Below are positions 15,610-21,976 of a stretch of DNA of 30,331 bases, in pieces. The notes below the pieces were generated by a model. It had not been told where the DNA came from. It was given only the letters and a program-made list of their open reading frames with translations, and searched no databases. The translations under genes and the position numbers were made by a program. This stretch comes from DSWT01 sp036845725 (GTDB lineage Bacteria; Chloroflexota; Anaerolineae; B4-G1; SLSP01), in NCBI GenBank assembly GCA_036845725.1, contig DAIUDK010000059.1, positions 1-30,331 of the forward strand. Direction: 5' to 3'. Numbering within the stretch: position 1 is the stretch's first letter; each line of letters begins with the position of its first letter.

Positions 15610-16162
15610 ACAGGATTTCGGCATGTTTGTGCGCGCGCTCAGGTTCGCCGCAGACAAGCATCAGAACCAACGGCGCAAGGGACACGATCAGTTACCTTAC
15701 GTCAATCACCTGATTCGTGTGACCGACATCCTCTGGCGCGTGGGCGAGGTACGGGATGTGCCCACGTTGGTCGCCGCGTTGTTGCACGACACGTTGGAAG
15801 ACACAGACACCACTGCTGGCGAACTCGAAACGCTTTTCGGTGCGGAGGTGCTGGCGATCGTCCAGGAGGTCACCGACGATAAGACGCTGCCCAAAGCCAC
15901 CCGCAAACAACTGCAAATCGAGCACGCGCCGCACCTCTCGACTGCGGCCAGGTTGATCAAGCTGGCCGACAAAATCGACAACGTCTATGACGTCAACCAT
16001 AATTCACCAGAGGGCTGGTCGCACGAGCGCCAGATCGCTTATTTGGATTGGGCGGAAGCGGTGGTCGCGGGCTTGCGTGGTGTCAATGGGTCGCTAGACT
16101 CGCATTTCGATGCTGTCTTGTACGAATCGCGTGAGCTGTTGCTGAAAAAGAAAAGTCCTTGA
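15599..16162 (+). CDS. HD-domain (p)ppGpp hydrolase-like protein
   Basis: A 187-residue stand-alone HD hydrolase resembling the hydrolase half of RelA/SpoT and the small MESH1-type enzymes. Family motifs are ADKHQNQRRKG, LPYVNHLIRV, LLHDTLEDT (His63-Asp64 with Glu67-Asp68) and LIKLADKIDNV. The synthetase and TGS domains of full Rel are absent. AAGGGG lies about 5 bases before ATG 15599, which sits inside the upstream ART-like gene. The last codons (KKKSP) double as the U-tract of a minus-strand terminator. Likely action is Mn-dependent removal of pyrophosphate from an alarmone; other nucleotide substrates are possible. Confidence 0.87.
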   Translation: MFSEQDFGMFVRALRFAADKHQNQRRKGHDQLPYVNHLIRVTDILWRVGEVRDVPTLVAALLHDTLEDTDTTAGELETLFGAEVLAIVQEVTDDKTLPKATRKQLQIEHAPHLSTAARLIKLADKIDNVYDVNHNSPEGWSHERQIAYLDWAEAVVAGLRGVNGSLDSHFDAVLYESRELLLKKKSP

Positions 16163-16184
16163 AAGGCATTGCCTTTCAAGGACT
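16145..16184 (-). terminator. Perfect intrinsic terminator for the minus-strand peptide gene
   Basis: AGTCCTTGAAAGGC (16154-16167) and its exact complement (16171-16184) form a 14-bp stem with a 3-base loop. Read leftward it is followed by TTTCTTTTT. On the plus strand no T tract follows, so it mainly serves the leftward transcript. It overlaps the last codons of the HD gene. Confidence 0.85.
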
Positions 16185-16199
16185 CTTGGTTATGAAGAT

Positions 16200-16349
16200 T
16201 TACAGGAAGAGACCGACAAGGTTCTTCACGATGGGCCGCAACCAGTTGAAGTTGAAGTTGTAGAGCACAACTGGTTCTTGTTTGTGTTTCTGCAGCCGCT
16301 CCTCAGTGATGATCTGCGCTAACAGATACGAATTCATCCACATTTCCAT
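16200..16349 (-). CDS. 49-residue peptide under a c-di-AMP riboswitch
   Basis: This short gene makes a 49-residue peptide starting MEMWMNSYLLAQII and ending NWLRPIVKNLVGLFL. AGGAGG lies 6 bases before the ATG, a near-perfect ribosome binding site, which decides this start over an upstream in-frame codon. The first part is amphipathic and Met-rich, the middle polar (TEERLQKHKQEP), and the end hydrophobic enough to lie on or in a membrane. I do not recognise a family. It is the only gene between a promoter/ydaO-type leader and a strong terminator, which argues that it is a real, regulated product. Known ydaO targets are potassium transporters and cell-wall enzymes; a small regulator of one of these would fit but is speculation. 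Confidence 0.75.
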   Translation of the reverse strand: MEMWMNSYLLAQIITEERLQKHKQEPVVLYNFNFNWLRPIVKNLVGLFL

Positions 16350-16411
16350 TGCATACCTCCTTTTTGCTGGATACTCTTTGAAAGACTGATCCAACTACAG
16401 GAGCGCGCCAA

Positions 16412-16443
16412 CAAAAAAGGACGCCCTGTAATTGGGTGTCCTT
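16412..16443 (-). terminator. Riboswitch expression-platform terminator
   Basis: Read leftward, AAGGACACCC (16443-16434) pairs with GGGCGTCCTT (16426-16417) around a 7-base loop, followed by six U residues. It directly follows, and shares its first bases with, the 3' end of the ydaO-type aptamer, and lies upstream of the 49-residue gene. This is the arrangement of a transcription-attenuation switch. Confidence 0.85.
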
Positions 16444-16582
16444 CTTTAACGCCTACGAGGTTAGCTGTCGGGCTTGGGCCAAAGAAGATGACCCCTCATC
16501 GTGCTATTTCTAGCTCAATGATTCGCCCCGGTTTTGGGTCCCCCGTTCTGCGCAGTCAAACCGCGCACATTCGGCGAGTATC
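16439..16582 (-). promoter_or_regulatory. ydaO/yuaA-type cyclic-di-AMP riboswitch aptamer
   Basis: Read on the minus strand, the leader contains in order CGCCGAAT, GAACGGGGGACCCA, CGGGGCGAATC, GAGGGGTCATCTTCTTT, CCCGACAGCTAACCTCG and TAGGCGTTAAAGAAGGA. These match the conserved blocks of the ydaO class, including the near-invariant CCCGACAGCTAAC and the terminal GAAGGA. CGCC and GGCG can form P1, and CTTCTTT in an internal loop can pair with AAAGAAG at the 3' end, matching the pseudoknot known for this class. ydaO riboswitches bind c-di-AMP and usually turn expression off. The downstream terminator supports control by premature termination of the 49-residue peptide gene. Confidence 0.9.
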
Positions 16583-16634
16583 TTATTCCCTTGTTAAACA
16601 ACACGCGTGTGCCTAACATCCAACTACAAATGCC

Positions 16635-16662
16635 ATTATACACACTTTTCCACGAAATTCAA
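16635..16662 (-). promoter_or_regulatory. Promoter of the riboswitch-peptide transcript
   Basis: On the minus strand TTGAAT (16662-16657) and a perfect TATAAT (16640-16635) are 16 bases apart. The predicted start near 16628 gives a leader of about 280 bases that covers the whole aptamer and terminator before ATG 16349. Confidence 0.7.
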
Positions 16663-16687
16663 GTCCTTTTTTGTTAACATTTCATTA

Positions 16688-16863
16688 AGAATTTATCCGA
16701 GAATTATTGTGGTTTTACGCTGCCGTTGGAATGGGCGGCTAAAGCCGCTTTTTCTTGAGGGTGTTTTTGTGCGTGCGGGCGCCGCCCGCACGCACAAAAA
16801 CACCCTTTTACCCGCGCCTTTAGGCGTGAAATACTGCATCTGGTGAGTTCTCGGACAAATTCT
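16688..16863. mobile_element. MITE-like palindromic element with 16-bp terminal inverted repeats
   Basis: AGAATTTATCCGAGAA (16688-16703) and TTCTCGGACAAATTCT (16848-16863) are inverted repeats with one mismatch. Between them lie a GCGGC-taaa-GCCGC hairpin followed by five T (16735-16753), a 47-bp perfect palindrome (16759-16805), and a CGCCTTTAGGCG hairpin (16815-16826). No coding capacity is present. Such non-coding, palindromic units with terminal inverted repeats are typical of MITEs or REPIN-type elements moved by a transposase in trans. A target-site duplication is not clear. It lies between two divergent genes. Confidence 0.7.
16759..16805. repeat. 47-bp perfect palindrome
   Basis: The 23-base arm from 16759 to 16781 (GGGTGTTTTTGTGCGTGC and on) is the exact reverse complement of 16783-16805 around a single central C. 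It is the core of the MITE-like element and is capable of cruciform or very stable hairpin formation. Confidence 0.9.
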
Positions 16864-17007
16864 AAATCTACTGTGAGCGATGTGCCAAATTGCCCTACAG
16901 AGTGGTTCGCTATTTTTGCGTGGGCATAGTAAAATACGGATGGAGTGTTCCACTTTCGCAGATTCCGGAAGTTGTTGGCTTTCGACCATATAAAAGGAGA
17001 TTCCGCT

Positions 17008-20000
17008 ATGGCTTTGACGTTGGAATGGAAAGACCGGATTTACCACTGGCGTGAGGAACTGACGCGCCACTTTTACCGCCCGCTGGATAGCGTCGTGTTT
17101 GAGGGGTTTGTGACTCTGGAGCAGTTGATACCCTCCCAGGCGCTGGCCCGCGATTTCTTGCCGATGCCGCCCGGTGCGGCGTGGGGGGCGAAGTGGGAGT
17201 ATGGCTGGTTCAAGGGTAGCTTCATCTTGCCCGATGCGGCAGCCGGGCAGCGCATTGTGTTGGCGGTGGATGTGGGTGCGGAGAGCATCGTCTACGTGAA
17301 TGGCTTCGCGGCGGGCGCGCGCGACCGCGAGCACCGCGAGATCACGCTGGCGCTGGACGGCGTCCCCGGCACGCGCTACGATGTGCTCATCGAAGGCTAC
17401 GCCGGGCACGGGCCGCGCAACAGTCACGCCGGGCCGACGCCGCCCGACCGCGAGACCGTCCCCGAACCCGGCCCCACCCAGGCCGTCGTCGGCATAACGA
17501 CGTTTGGCGTGTGGCAGGAGGAAGTCTACCAACTGTGGGTGGACGTGGAGACGCTCTGGCAACTGCGTGAAAACCTGGATGGGGACTCACTGCGGGTGAT
17601 GGAGATCGACGCGGGGTTGCGCGACTTTACGTTGATCGTGGACTTCGAGGTTCCCGCCGCCGAGATGCTGGCGACCGTCCGCGCGGGACGCGAGCGGCTC
17701 AAGCCGTTGCTGGCGTGTGTCAACGGCTCCACCGCGCCGGAGATGTTCGCTTTCGGCCACTCGCACATCGATGTGGCATGGCTCTGGCCGTTGCAGGAGA
17801 CCGAGCGCAAGACCGGGCGCACGATGGCCACGCAGTTGGCGTTGATGGCGGAGTATCCTGAATACAAGTTCTTGCAGAGCCAGCCGCACCTCTTCTGGAT
17901 GTTGCAGCAGCGCTATCCCGACATTTACGCGCGCCTCAAAGATGCGGCGTATGCCGGGCAGTTCGTTGTCGAGGGTGGGGCGTGGGTCGAGCCGGATACC
18001 AACATCTCCGGCGGCGAAGCGCTGATCCGGCAGTTTGTCCACGGCAAGCGCTTCTACCAGGACGAGTTCGGCGTGGATTGCGAATTGCTTTGGCTGCCGG
18101 ACGTCTTCGGCTATTCCGGCGCGCTTCCGCAGATCATGCGCGGCTGCGGCGTCAAGTATTTCTCCACGCAGAAGATCTTCTGGGCGTACCACGGCGGCGA
18201 TCCCTTCCCCTACAATACTTTCGTCTGGGAGGGCATCGACGGCTCCGAGGTCTTCGTTCACCTGCACAACGACTATAACGCGAACGTGAACCCGAGCAGC
18301 GTCATCCAGCGGTGGAACGAGCGCGTGCAGAAGGACGGCTTCGCCACGCGGCTGTACCCGTTCGGCTTTGGCGACGGCGGCGGCGGGCCGACCCGCAATC
18401 ATTTGGAATTCGCCCGCCGGCTTACCAACCTGGAAGGCGCGCCGAAGTTGACGATAACGCATCCCCTCGACTACTTCAAGGACCAGGACGCGCGCGGTTG
18501 GCCCGACGTGCGCTACGTGGGCGAGTTGTACTTCCAGGCGCACCGGGGCGTGCTCACCTCGCAGGCCAAGACGAAGCAGGGCAATCGCAAGAGCGAGTTA
18601 GCGCTGCGCGAGGCGGAGTTCTGGGGCGTTGCCGCGAAGACGCTGAAGGGCTTTGACTTCTCCGCGATGACGCTGGACAAGGCGTGGAAGACCGTCTTGC
18701 TCAACCAGTTCCACGACATTTTGCCCGGTTCGTCGATTCACCGCGTCTACGAAGAGGCCGAAGCGGCGTATGCGCAGGTCATCGCCGAGGCGCAGGGCGT
18801 CACCCGTGCGGCGACGAACGCACTCGTCGAACCTGGTCAGGCCCAGACCGTCTTCAACTCCCTTTCGTGGGAGCGAGTCGCCATGATCGCGCTGCCGGAC
18901 GGTTGGAGCGGCGCGCAGGATGTGAGTGGCAAACTGCTTCCCGTTCAGAAAATCGGCGATACTCTCTATACAGACGCCGCTGTTCCCGCTTCTGGCTGGA
19001 CGACGCTCAAGCCATCTGCGCCGGAACAAACCTCCGCACCGGCGGAAGATGCGGTTTTGGTCAAAGCGACGCCCACGACCCTGGAGAATGACGTGTTGCG
19101 ACTGACCTTCGACGCTTTCGGCCAGATCACCAGCATTTTCGACAAGGAGACGCAGCGCGAACTGGCTGCCGGGCCGTGCAACAGCTTCAAGATGTACAAG
19201 GATGTCCCCTCGCGTTTCGACGCCTGGGACATCGACAGTATGTACGAGCAGACGCCCGTGGCGCTCGATGCACCGGCGACGATTGAGGTGGTCACAGAAG
19301 GGCCTTTGGTTGCGGCCTTGCTCGTGAAGCGCACGCTGCACAATTCCGAGATGATGCAGCGGATAAGTCTGCGGCGCGGCAGCCGGCGGGTGACCTTTAG
19401 AACCGCCATTGACTGGCAGGAGCGGCACAAACTGCTCAAGGTCGCTTTCCCGGTGGACGTCTACACGAACGAGGCGATTCACGAAATCCAGTTCGGCCAC
19501 ATCCGCCGTCCCAACCACCGCTCGCGCCCCTTCGACGCCGACCGTTTCGAGGTGAGCAATCACAAGTGGACGGCGCTGGCGGAGGAGAATCGCGGTTGCG
19601 CCGTGCTCAACGATTGCAAGTACGGCGTCAACGTACACGGTAACAGCATCAACCTGACGCTGCTCAAGTCCCCGTTGGCCCCGGATATGACCGCCGACCT
19701 GGGCGTGCAGACCTTCTACTATGCCTTCTACGCCTGGAATGGCAGCTTCGCCGATGGTGACGTGGTGCGCGAGGGCTACGATCTCAACGTCCCGGTGCAG
19801 ACCGCGCCTGGGGATGGCGGGACGGCGTCCTTGTTCGCGGTGGACGCGCTGAACGTCATCATCGAGACGGTGAAACCAGCCGAGGATGGCTCACCCGATA
19901 TCATCGTGCGTCTCTACGAGGCCAAGCGGATGGCGACGCGCGCAACGCTGACGGCTGCGCTGCCGGTCGCGTCGGCGGCGCTGACCGATATGCTGGAAAA

Positions 20001-20091
20001 CGTCCAGGCGGTGTTGCCCTGCAATGGCGGCGCGATCCCGCTAGAGTTCGGGCCGTTCGAGGTAAAGACGGTGAGACTGGTGCTGCGGTAG
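17008..20091 (+). CDS. Alpha-mannosidase, glycoside hydrolase family 38
   Basis: A 1027-residue class II-type alpha-mannosidase. An N-terminal beta-sandwich (residues 1-240) is followed by FAFGHSHIDVAWLWPLQE, whose His253 and Asp255 are zinc ligands. WLPDVFGYSGALPQ supplies the nucleophile Asp365 and another zinc ligand, and NQFHDILPGSS the zinc-binding His569. The C-terminal beta domains run to the end. No signal peptide is seen, so it is cytosolic and probably degrades imported mannosides. AGGAG lies about 8 bases before ATG 17008; the frame extends to 16945 but that part has no ribosome binding site. The length (about 1000 residues) is normal for the family. The gene stands alone, with no clear promoter found in 16864-17007. 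Confidence 0.95.
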   Translation: MALTLEWKDRIYHWREELTRHFYRPLDSVVFEGFVTLEQLIPSQALARDFLPMPPGAAWGAKWEYGWFKGSFILPDAAAGQRIVLAVDVGAESIVYVNGFAAGARDREHREITLALDGVPGTRYDVLIEGYAGHGPRNSHAGPTPPDRETVPEPGPTQAVVGITTFGVWQEEVYQLWVDVETLWQLRENLDGDSLRVMEIDAGLRDFTLIVDFEVPAAEMLATVRAGRERLKPLLACVNGSTAPEMFAFGHSHIDVAWLWPLQETERKTGRTMATQLALMAEYPEYKFLQSQPHLFWMLQQRYPDIYARLKDAAYAGQFVVEGGAWVEPDTNISGGEALIRQFVHGKRFYQDEFGVDCELLWLPDVFGYSGALPQIMRGCGVKYFSTQKIFWAYHGGDPFPYNTFVWEGIDGSEVFVHLHNDYNANVNPSSVIQRWNERVQKDGFATRLYPFGFGDGGGGPTRNHLEFARRLTNLEGAPKLTITHPLDYFKDQDARGWPDVRYVGELYFQAHRGVLTSQAKTKQGNRKSELALREAEFWGVAAKTLKGFDFSAMTLDKAWKTVLLNQFHDILPGSSIHRVYEEAEAAYAQVIAEAQGVTRAATNALVEPGQAQTVFNSLSWERVAMIALPDGWSGAQDVSGKLLPVQKIGDTLYTDAAVPASGWTTLKPSAPEQTSAPAEDAVLVKATPTTLENDVLRLTFDAFGQITSIFDKETQRELAAGPCNSFKMYKDVPSRFDAWDIDSMYEQTPVALDAPATIEVVTEGPLVAALLVKRTLHNSEMMQRISLRRGSRRVTFRTAIDWQERHKLLKVAFPVDVYTNEAIHEIQFGHIRRPNHRSRPFDADRFEVSNHKWTALAEENRGCAVLNDCKYGVNVHGNSINLTLLKSPLAPDMTADLGVQTFYYAFYAWNGSFADGDVVREGYDLNVPVQTAPGDGGTASLFAVDALNVIIETVKPAEDGSPDIIVRLYEAKRMATRATLTAALPVASAALTDMLENVQAVLPCNGGAIPLEFGPFEVKTVRLVLR

Positions 20092-20107
20092 GTTAGGGTA
20101 TCCTTGT

Positions 20108-20150
20108 CCCTTGCTAAGGTGCCAACTGCCGGTTCGCACTTTAGCAAGGG
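20108..20150 (+). promoter_or_regulatory. Hairpin immediately upstream of the metallopeptidase operon
   Basis: CCCTTGCTAAGGTGC (20108-20122) pairs with GCACTTTAGCAAGGG (20136-20150), perfectly if one G-U pair is allowed, with a 13-base loop that can itself pair AAC with GTT. The 3' arm ends in AAGGG, just 6 bases before ATG 20157 and about 10 bases before GGAGG. It could mask translation initiation, or be a REP-like palindrome. No T tract follows. Confidence 0.5.
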
Positions 20151-20168
20151 CGTTCAATGGAGGACGGT

Positions 20169-21032
20169 ATGGAGTCATTTCCTTGGGAAAGCCTTTTTGT
20201 ATACCTGGGAAACGTCGTTGTTATCACGTCGCTGCACACATTTCTGTTAGTAGGTGTAGGAATGATTTTAGGTGTGCTTATCACCTTTCTCAGCCGTACA
20301 ATTTCAACACATGCTGGCAGCGTTTTCCCGCGGTGGCTCTATGCGTGTCTTATATCTCCTGGGGTGGTTTTGCATGAAATCGCGCATTGGTTTTTCTTGA
20401 TGATTTTTGGATATCAAATCAAAAAGGTCAGGCTTTTTCAGTGTAAACGTGACGATCGTAGATTTGGATATGTCGAGTTTGGTTCTTCGGGAAGCTATTT
20501 TCAACGTGTTGGTGGATTTTTCGCCAGTGTCGGCCCAATTGTGGTGGGATCGTTGGTCATTTATATCTTGTCAGTGCAGTTGTTGGGAACGAGCGTGTTT
20601 GAGAGCAGCCCTTTTATAGTTATGACCGGAGATAGGGCAAATCTACTAGGCGCGTTCGGTCAGTTGGTACAAGGCATTCTTCTCAATACTGAGCGGATTT
20701 TCTCGCGTCTTATTGCCGTGCAAGAGATACCGCTACAGAGGCTTGCCCTCTTTGTTTATCTCACCTTTACCATTGTAAATGGCATGGAGCTTAGTCGTGC
20801 GGATCTTAACTTGGCTCGTCCCGGGCTTTTCTTGCTGATTGCGAGCTTTTTCTTGATCAATCTATTGACCTTGTGGGCCGGTGGAGATCTCATCGGTTCG
20901 ATTTTTATGCTGTTGAGCCGCTTGCTGAGTGGTTTCTATGCGATAATGGTTTTTGTGTTGCTCCTGGATGTGTTGCTGGCATTTATTGTGGTGCCACTGG
21001 GGACTGTATTTGGACGCAAGGGGCGTTGGTAG
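20169..21032 (+). CDS. Polytopic membrane protein with HEIAH zinc-metallopeptidase motif
   Basis: A 287-residue protein with about six hydrophobic segments. At the end of the second one, SPGVVLHEIAHWFFLMIFG places a metallopeptidase HExxH signature (His69-Glu70-His73) in or next to the membrane, followed by a short strand KKVRLF, as in M50/site-2-protease-like families. A distal Asp motif of the NPDG type is not obvious, so classification is provisional. GGAGG 5 bases upstream favours ATG 20169; ATG 20157 would add four residues. The coding sequence is clearly more AT-rich than that of the GH38 gene. Two small genes follow closely, suggesting an operon. Confidence 0.82.
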   Translation: MESFPWESLFVYLGNVVVITSLHTFLLVGVGMILGVLITFLSRTISTHAGSVFPRWLYACLISPGVVLHEIAHWFFLMIFGYQIKKVRLFQCKRDDRRFGYVEFGSSGSYFQRVGGFFASVGPIVVGSLVIYILSVQLLGTSVFESSPFIVMTGDRANLLGAFGQLVQGILLNTERIFSRLIAVQEIPLQRLALFVYLTFTIVNGMELSRADLNLARPGLFLLIASFFLINLLTLWAGGDLIGSIFMLLSRLLSGFYAIMVFVLLLDVLLAFIVVPLGTVFGRKGRW

Positions 21033-21059
21033 AATTGTAACCGGTTAATGCGAGGTTTC

Positions 21060-21236
21060 ATGAAATCCATACTCTCGTTTGTCATCAGCGGAGCCGGTAT
21101 CTTTGCCTTCTGTATTCATACCTACTTTCTGCGAAAAGGGCGCGCCGAGTTCGACACGGCGACCTCCAGGCTGCTGTTGGTCGCCGTGTTGGTCATGTCG
21201 CTGGCGCAGGTGGTGGTTACGTTGATGGTTATCTGA
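21060..21236 (+). CDS. Small two-helix membrane protein
   Basis: A 58-residue protein with two hydrophobic segments (about residues 3-20 and 36-57) separated by the polar loop LRKGRAEFDTATSR. I do not recognise a family. CGAGG sits just before ATG 21060; ATG 21048 would add four residues. It lies 27 bases after the metallopeptidase-like gene, and its stop codon overlaps the ribosome binding site of the next gene, so the three are probably one operon. Confidence 0.65.
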   Translation: MKSILSFVISGAGIFAFCIHTYFLRKGRAEFDTATSRLLLVAVLVMSLAQVVVTLMVI

Positions 21237-21246
21237 AAGGAGTGCA

Positions 21247-21480
21247 ATGGATTTTCACGGGGTAATACGCAGACTTGACGGCGCGAATATGGATATCGAC
21301 CTGGCGACGCCGGGCGCGGACATCGCCTGGCAGCAGGATGCCTGCCCCTGGAACGAAGCCGAAGGGGCGACGGAACACAAGTGTGCAGTGAAGAACGTCT
21401 CGATCTGCCCGTACTTCTGCGGGATCGAGTATTTGGATAAGGTGTTGTGTTGTTATCCAAATGAGAATTCTCTAAAATAA
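21247..21480 (+). CDS. Small cysteine-rich protein, 77 aa
   Basis: A soluble 77-residue protein with Cys33, Cys46, Cys54, Cys58, Cys68 and Cys69 plus His44 in the pattern CPWN-HKC-SICPYFC-VLCCYP. This could bind zinc or an iron-sulfur cluster, or form disulfides. I have an impression that related short proteins occur in other bacteria but cannot name a family. AAAGGAG lies 4-5 bases before the ATG. Its last three codons overlap tail-to-tail with the converging minus-strand gene. Confidence 0.7.
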   Translation: MDFHGVIRRLDGANMDIDLATPGADIAWQQDACPWNEAEGATEHKCAVKNVSICPYFCGIEYLDKVLCCYPNENSLK

Positions 21481-21846
21481 GTATTTTCGGGTTGCTTTGC
21501 GACTTGGATATATAGTTTTCAAAGCTATTTCGGTACCCGATTGCACAAAGGGAACCAGGTAAACATATGCCTCAATAACTACTGCGAGAATACGTTGCGT
21601 AGGATATTTTGCCGGATTGTGGTGTGCAATAACATCGAGCAGTCCACTTCTTTCAATGTGATAGATTATTTCTTGAAATGAAATATCCCGCTCGGCGCGC
21701 AATAGAGTGTTTTTGGCCGGGTCCCATACCGCAAAGTATTTCACGTCATGCTCGAAGTTTTTCTGCACCGAATATGCGCTCTGTTTTGTGAAAATCGATT
21801 CGATCACTGATCTGCTAGATAACTGTAAAGCCTGCTTGTTATTCAT
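21472..21846 (-). CDS. Toxin-like protein (BrnT-related domain) with N-terminal extension
   Basis: This 124-residue protein has a C-terminal part (about residues 35-124) with the pattern YFAVWDPAKNTLLRAERDISFQ, GLLDVIAHHNPAKYPTQR, VYLVPF and LKTIYPSRKATRKYL. It resembles small RelE/BrnT-type toxins that usually consist of only about 90 residues. The first 35-40 residues are an extra helical extension. GGAGG 7 bases before ATG 21846 supports this start rather than a start at the toxin domain. No antitoxin gene adjoins it, unlike typical pairs. Its 3' end overlaps the Cys-rich gene by 9 bases. The toxin assignment comes from recalled family patterns. Confidence 0.72.
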   Translation of the reverse strand: MNNKQALQLSSRSVIESIFTKQSAYSVQKNFEHDVKYFAVWDPAKNTLLRAERDISFQEIIYHIERSGLLDVIAHHNPAKYPTQRILAVVIEAYVYLVPFVQSGTEIALKTIYPSRKATRKYLF

Positions 21847-21976
21847 CGTACGCCCTCCTTTTAGTTTTCTTTGTCCCACTCATAGAACAAAAAATCGGGC
21901 GCTTTTTTTACCAAGTTATGTTATTATGATGAATGCATTGTTGTGATTGTCTTCACTGACAAAGGGGTGTCGCGAT

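Noticed and set aside
16607..16846. 79-residue open frame
   Set aside because: It crosses the MITE-like palindromes and the riboswitch promoter and has no ribosome binding site.
16945..17007. Upstream extension of the mannosidase frame
   Set aside because: No ribosome binding site for it, while ATG 17008 has AGGAG at good spacing and starts the known fold.
21880..21915. A-tract/T-tract around GGGCGC as a terminator
   Set aside because: The GC core is not self-complementary and only six A-T pairs would form.
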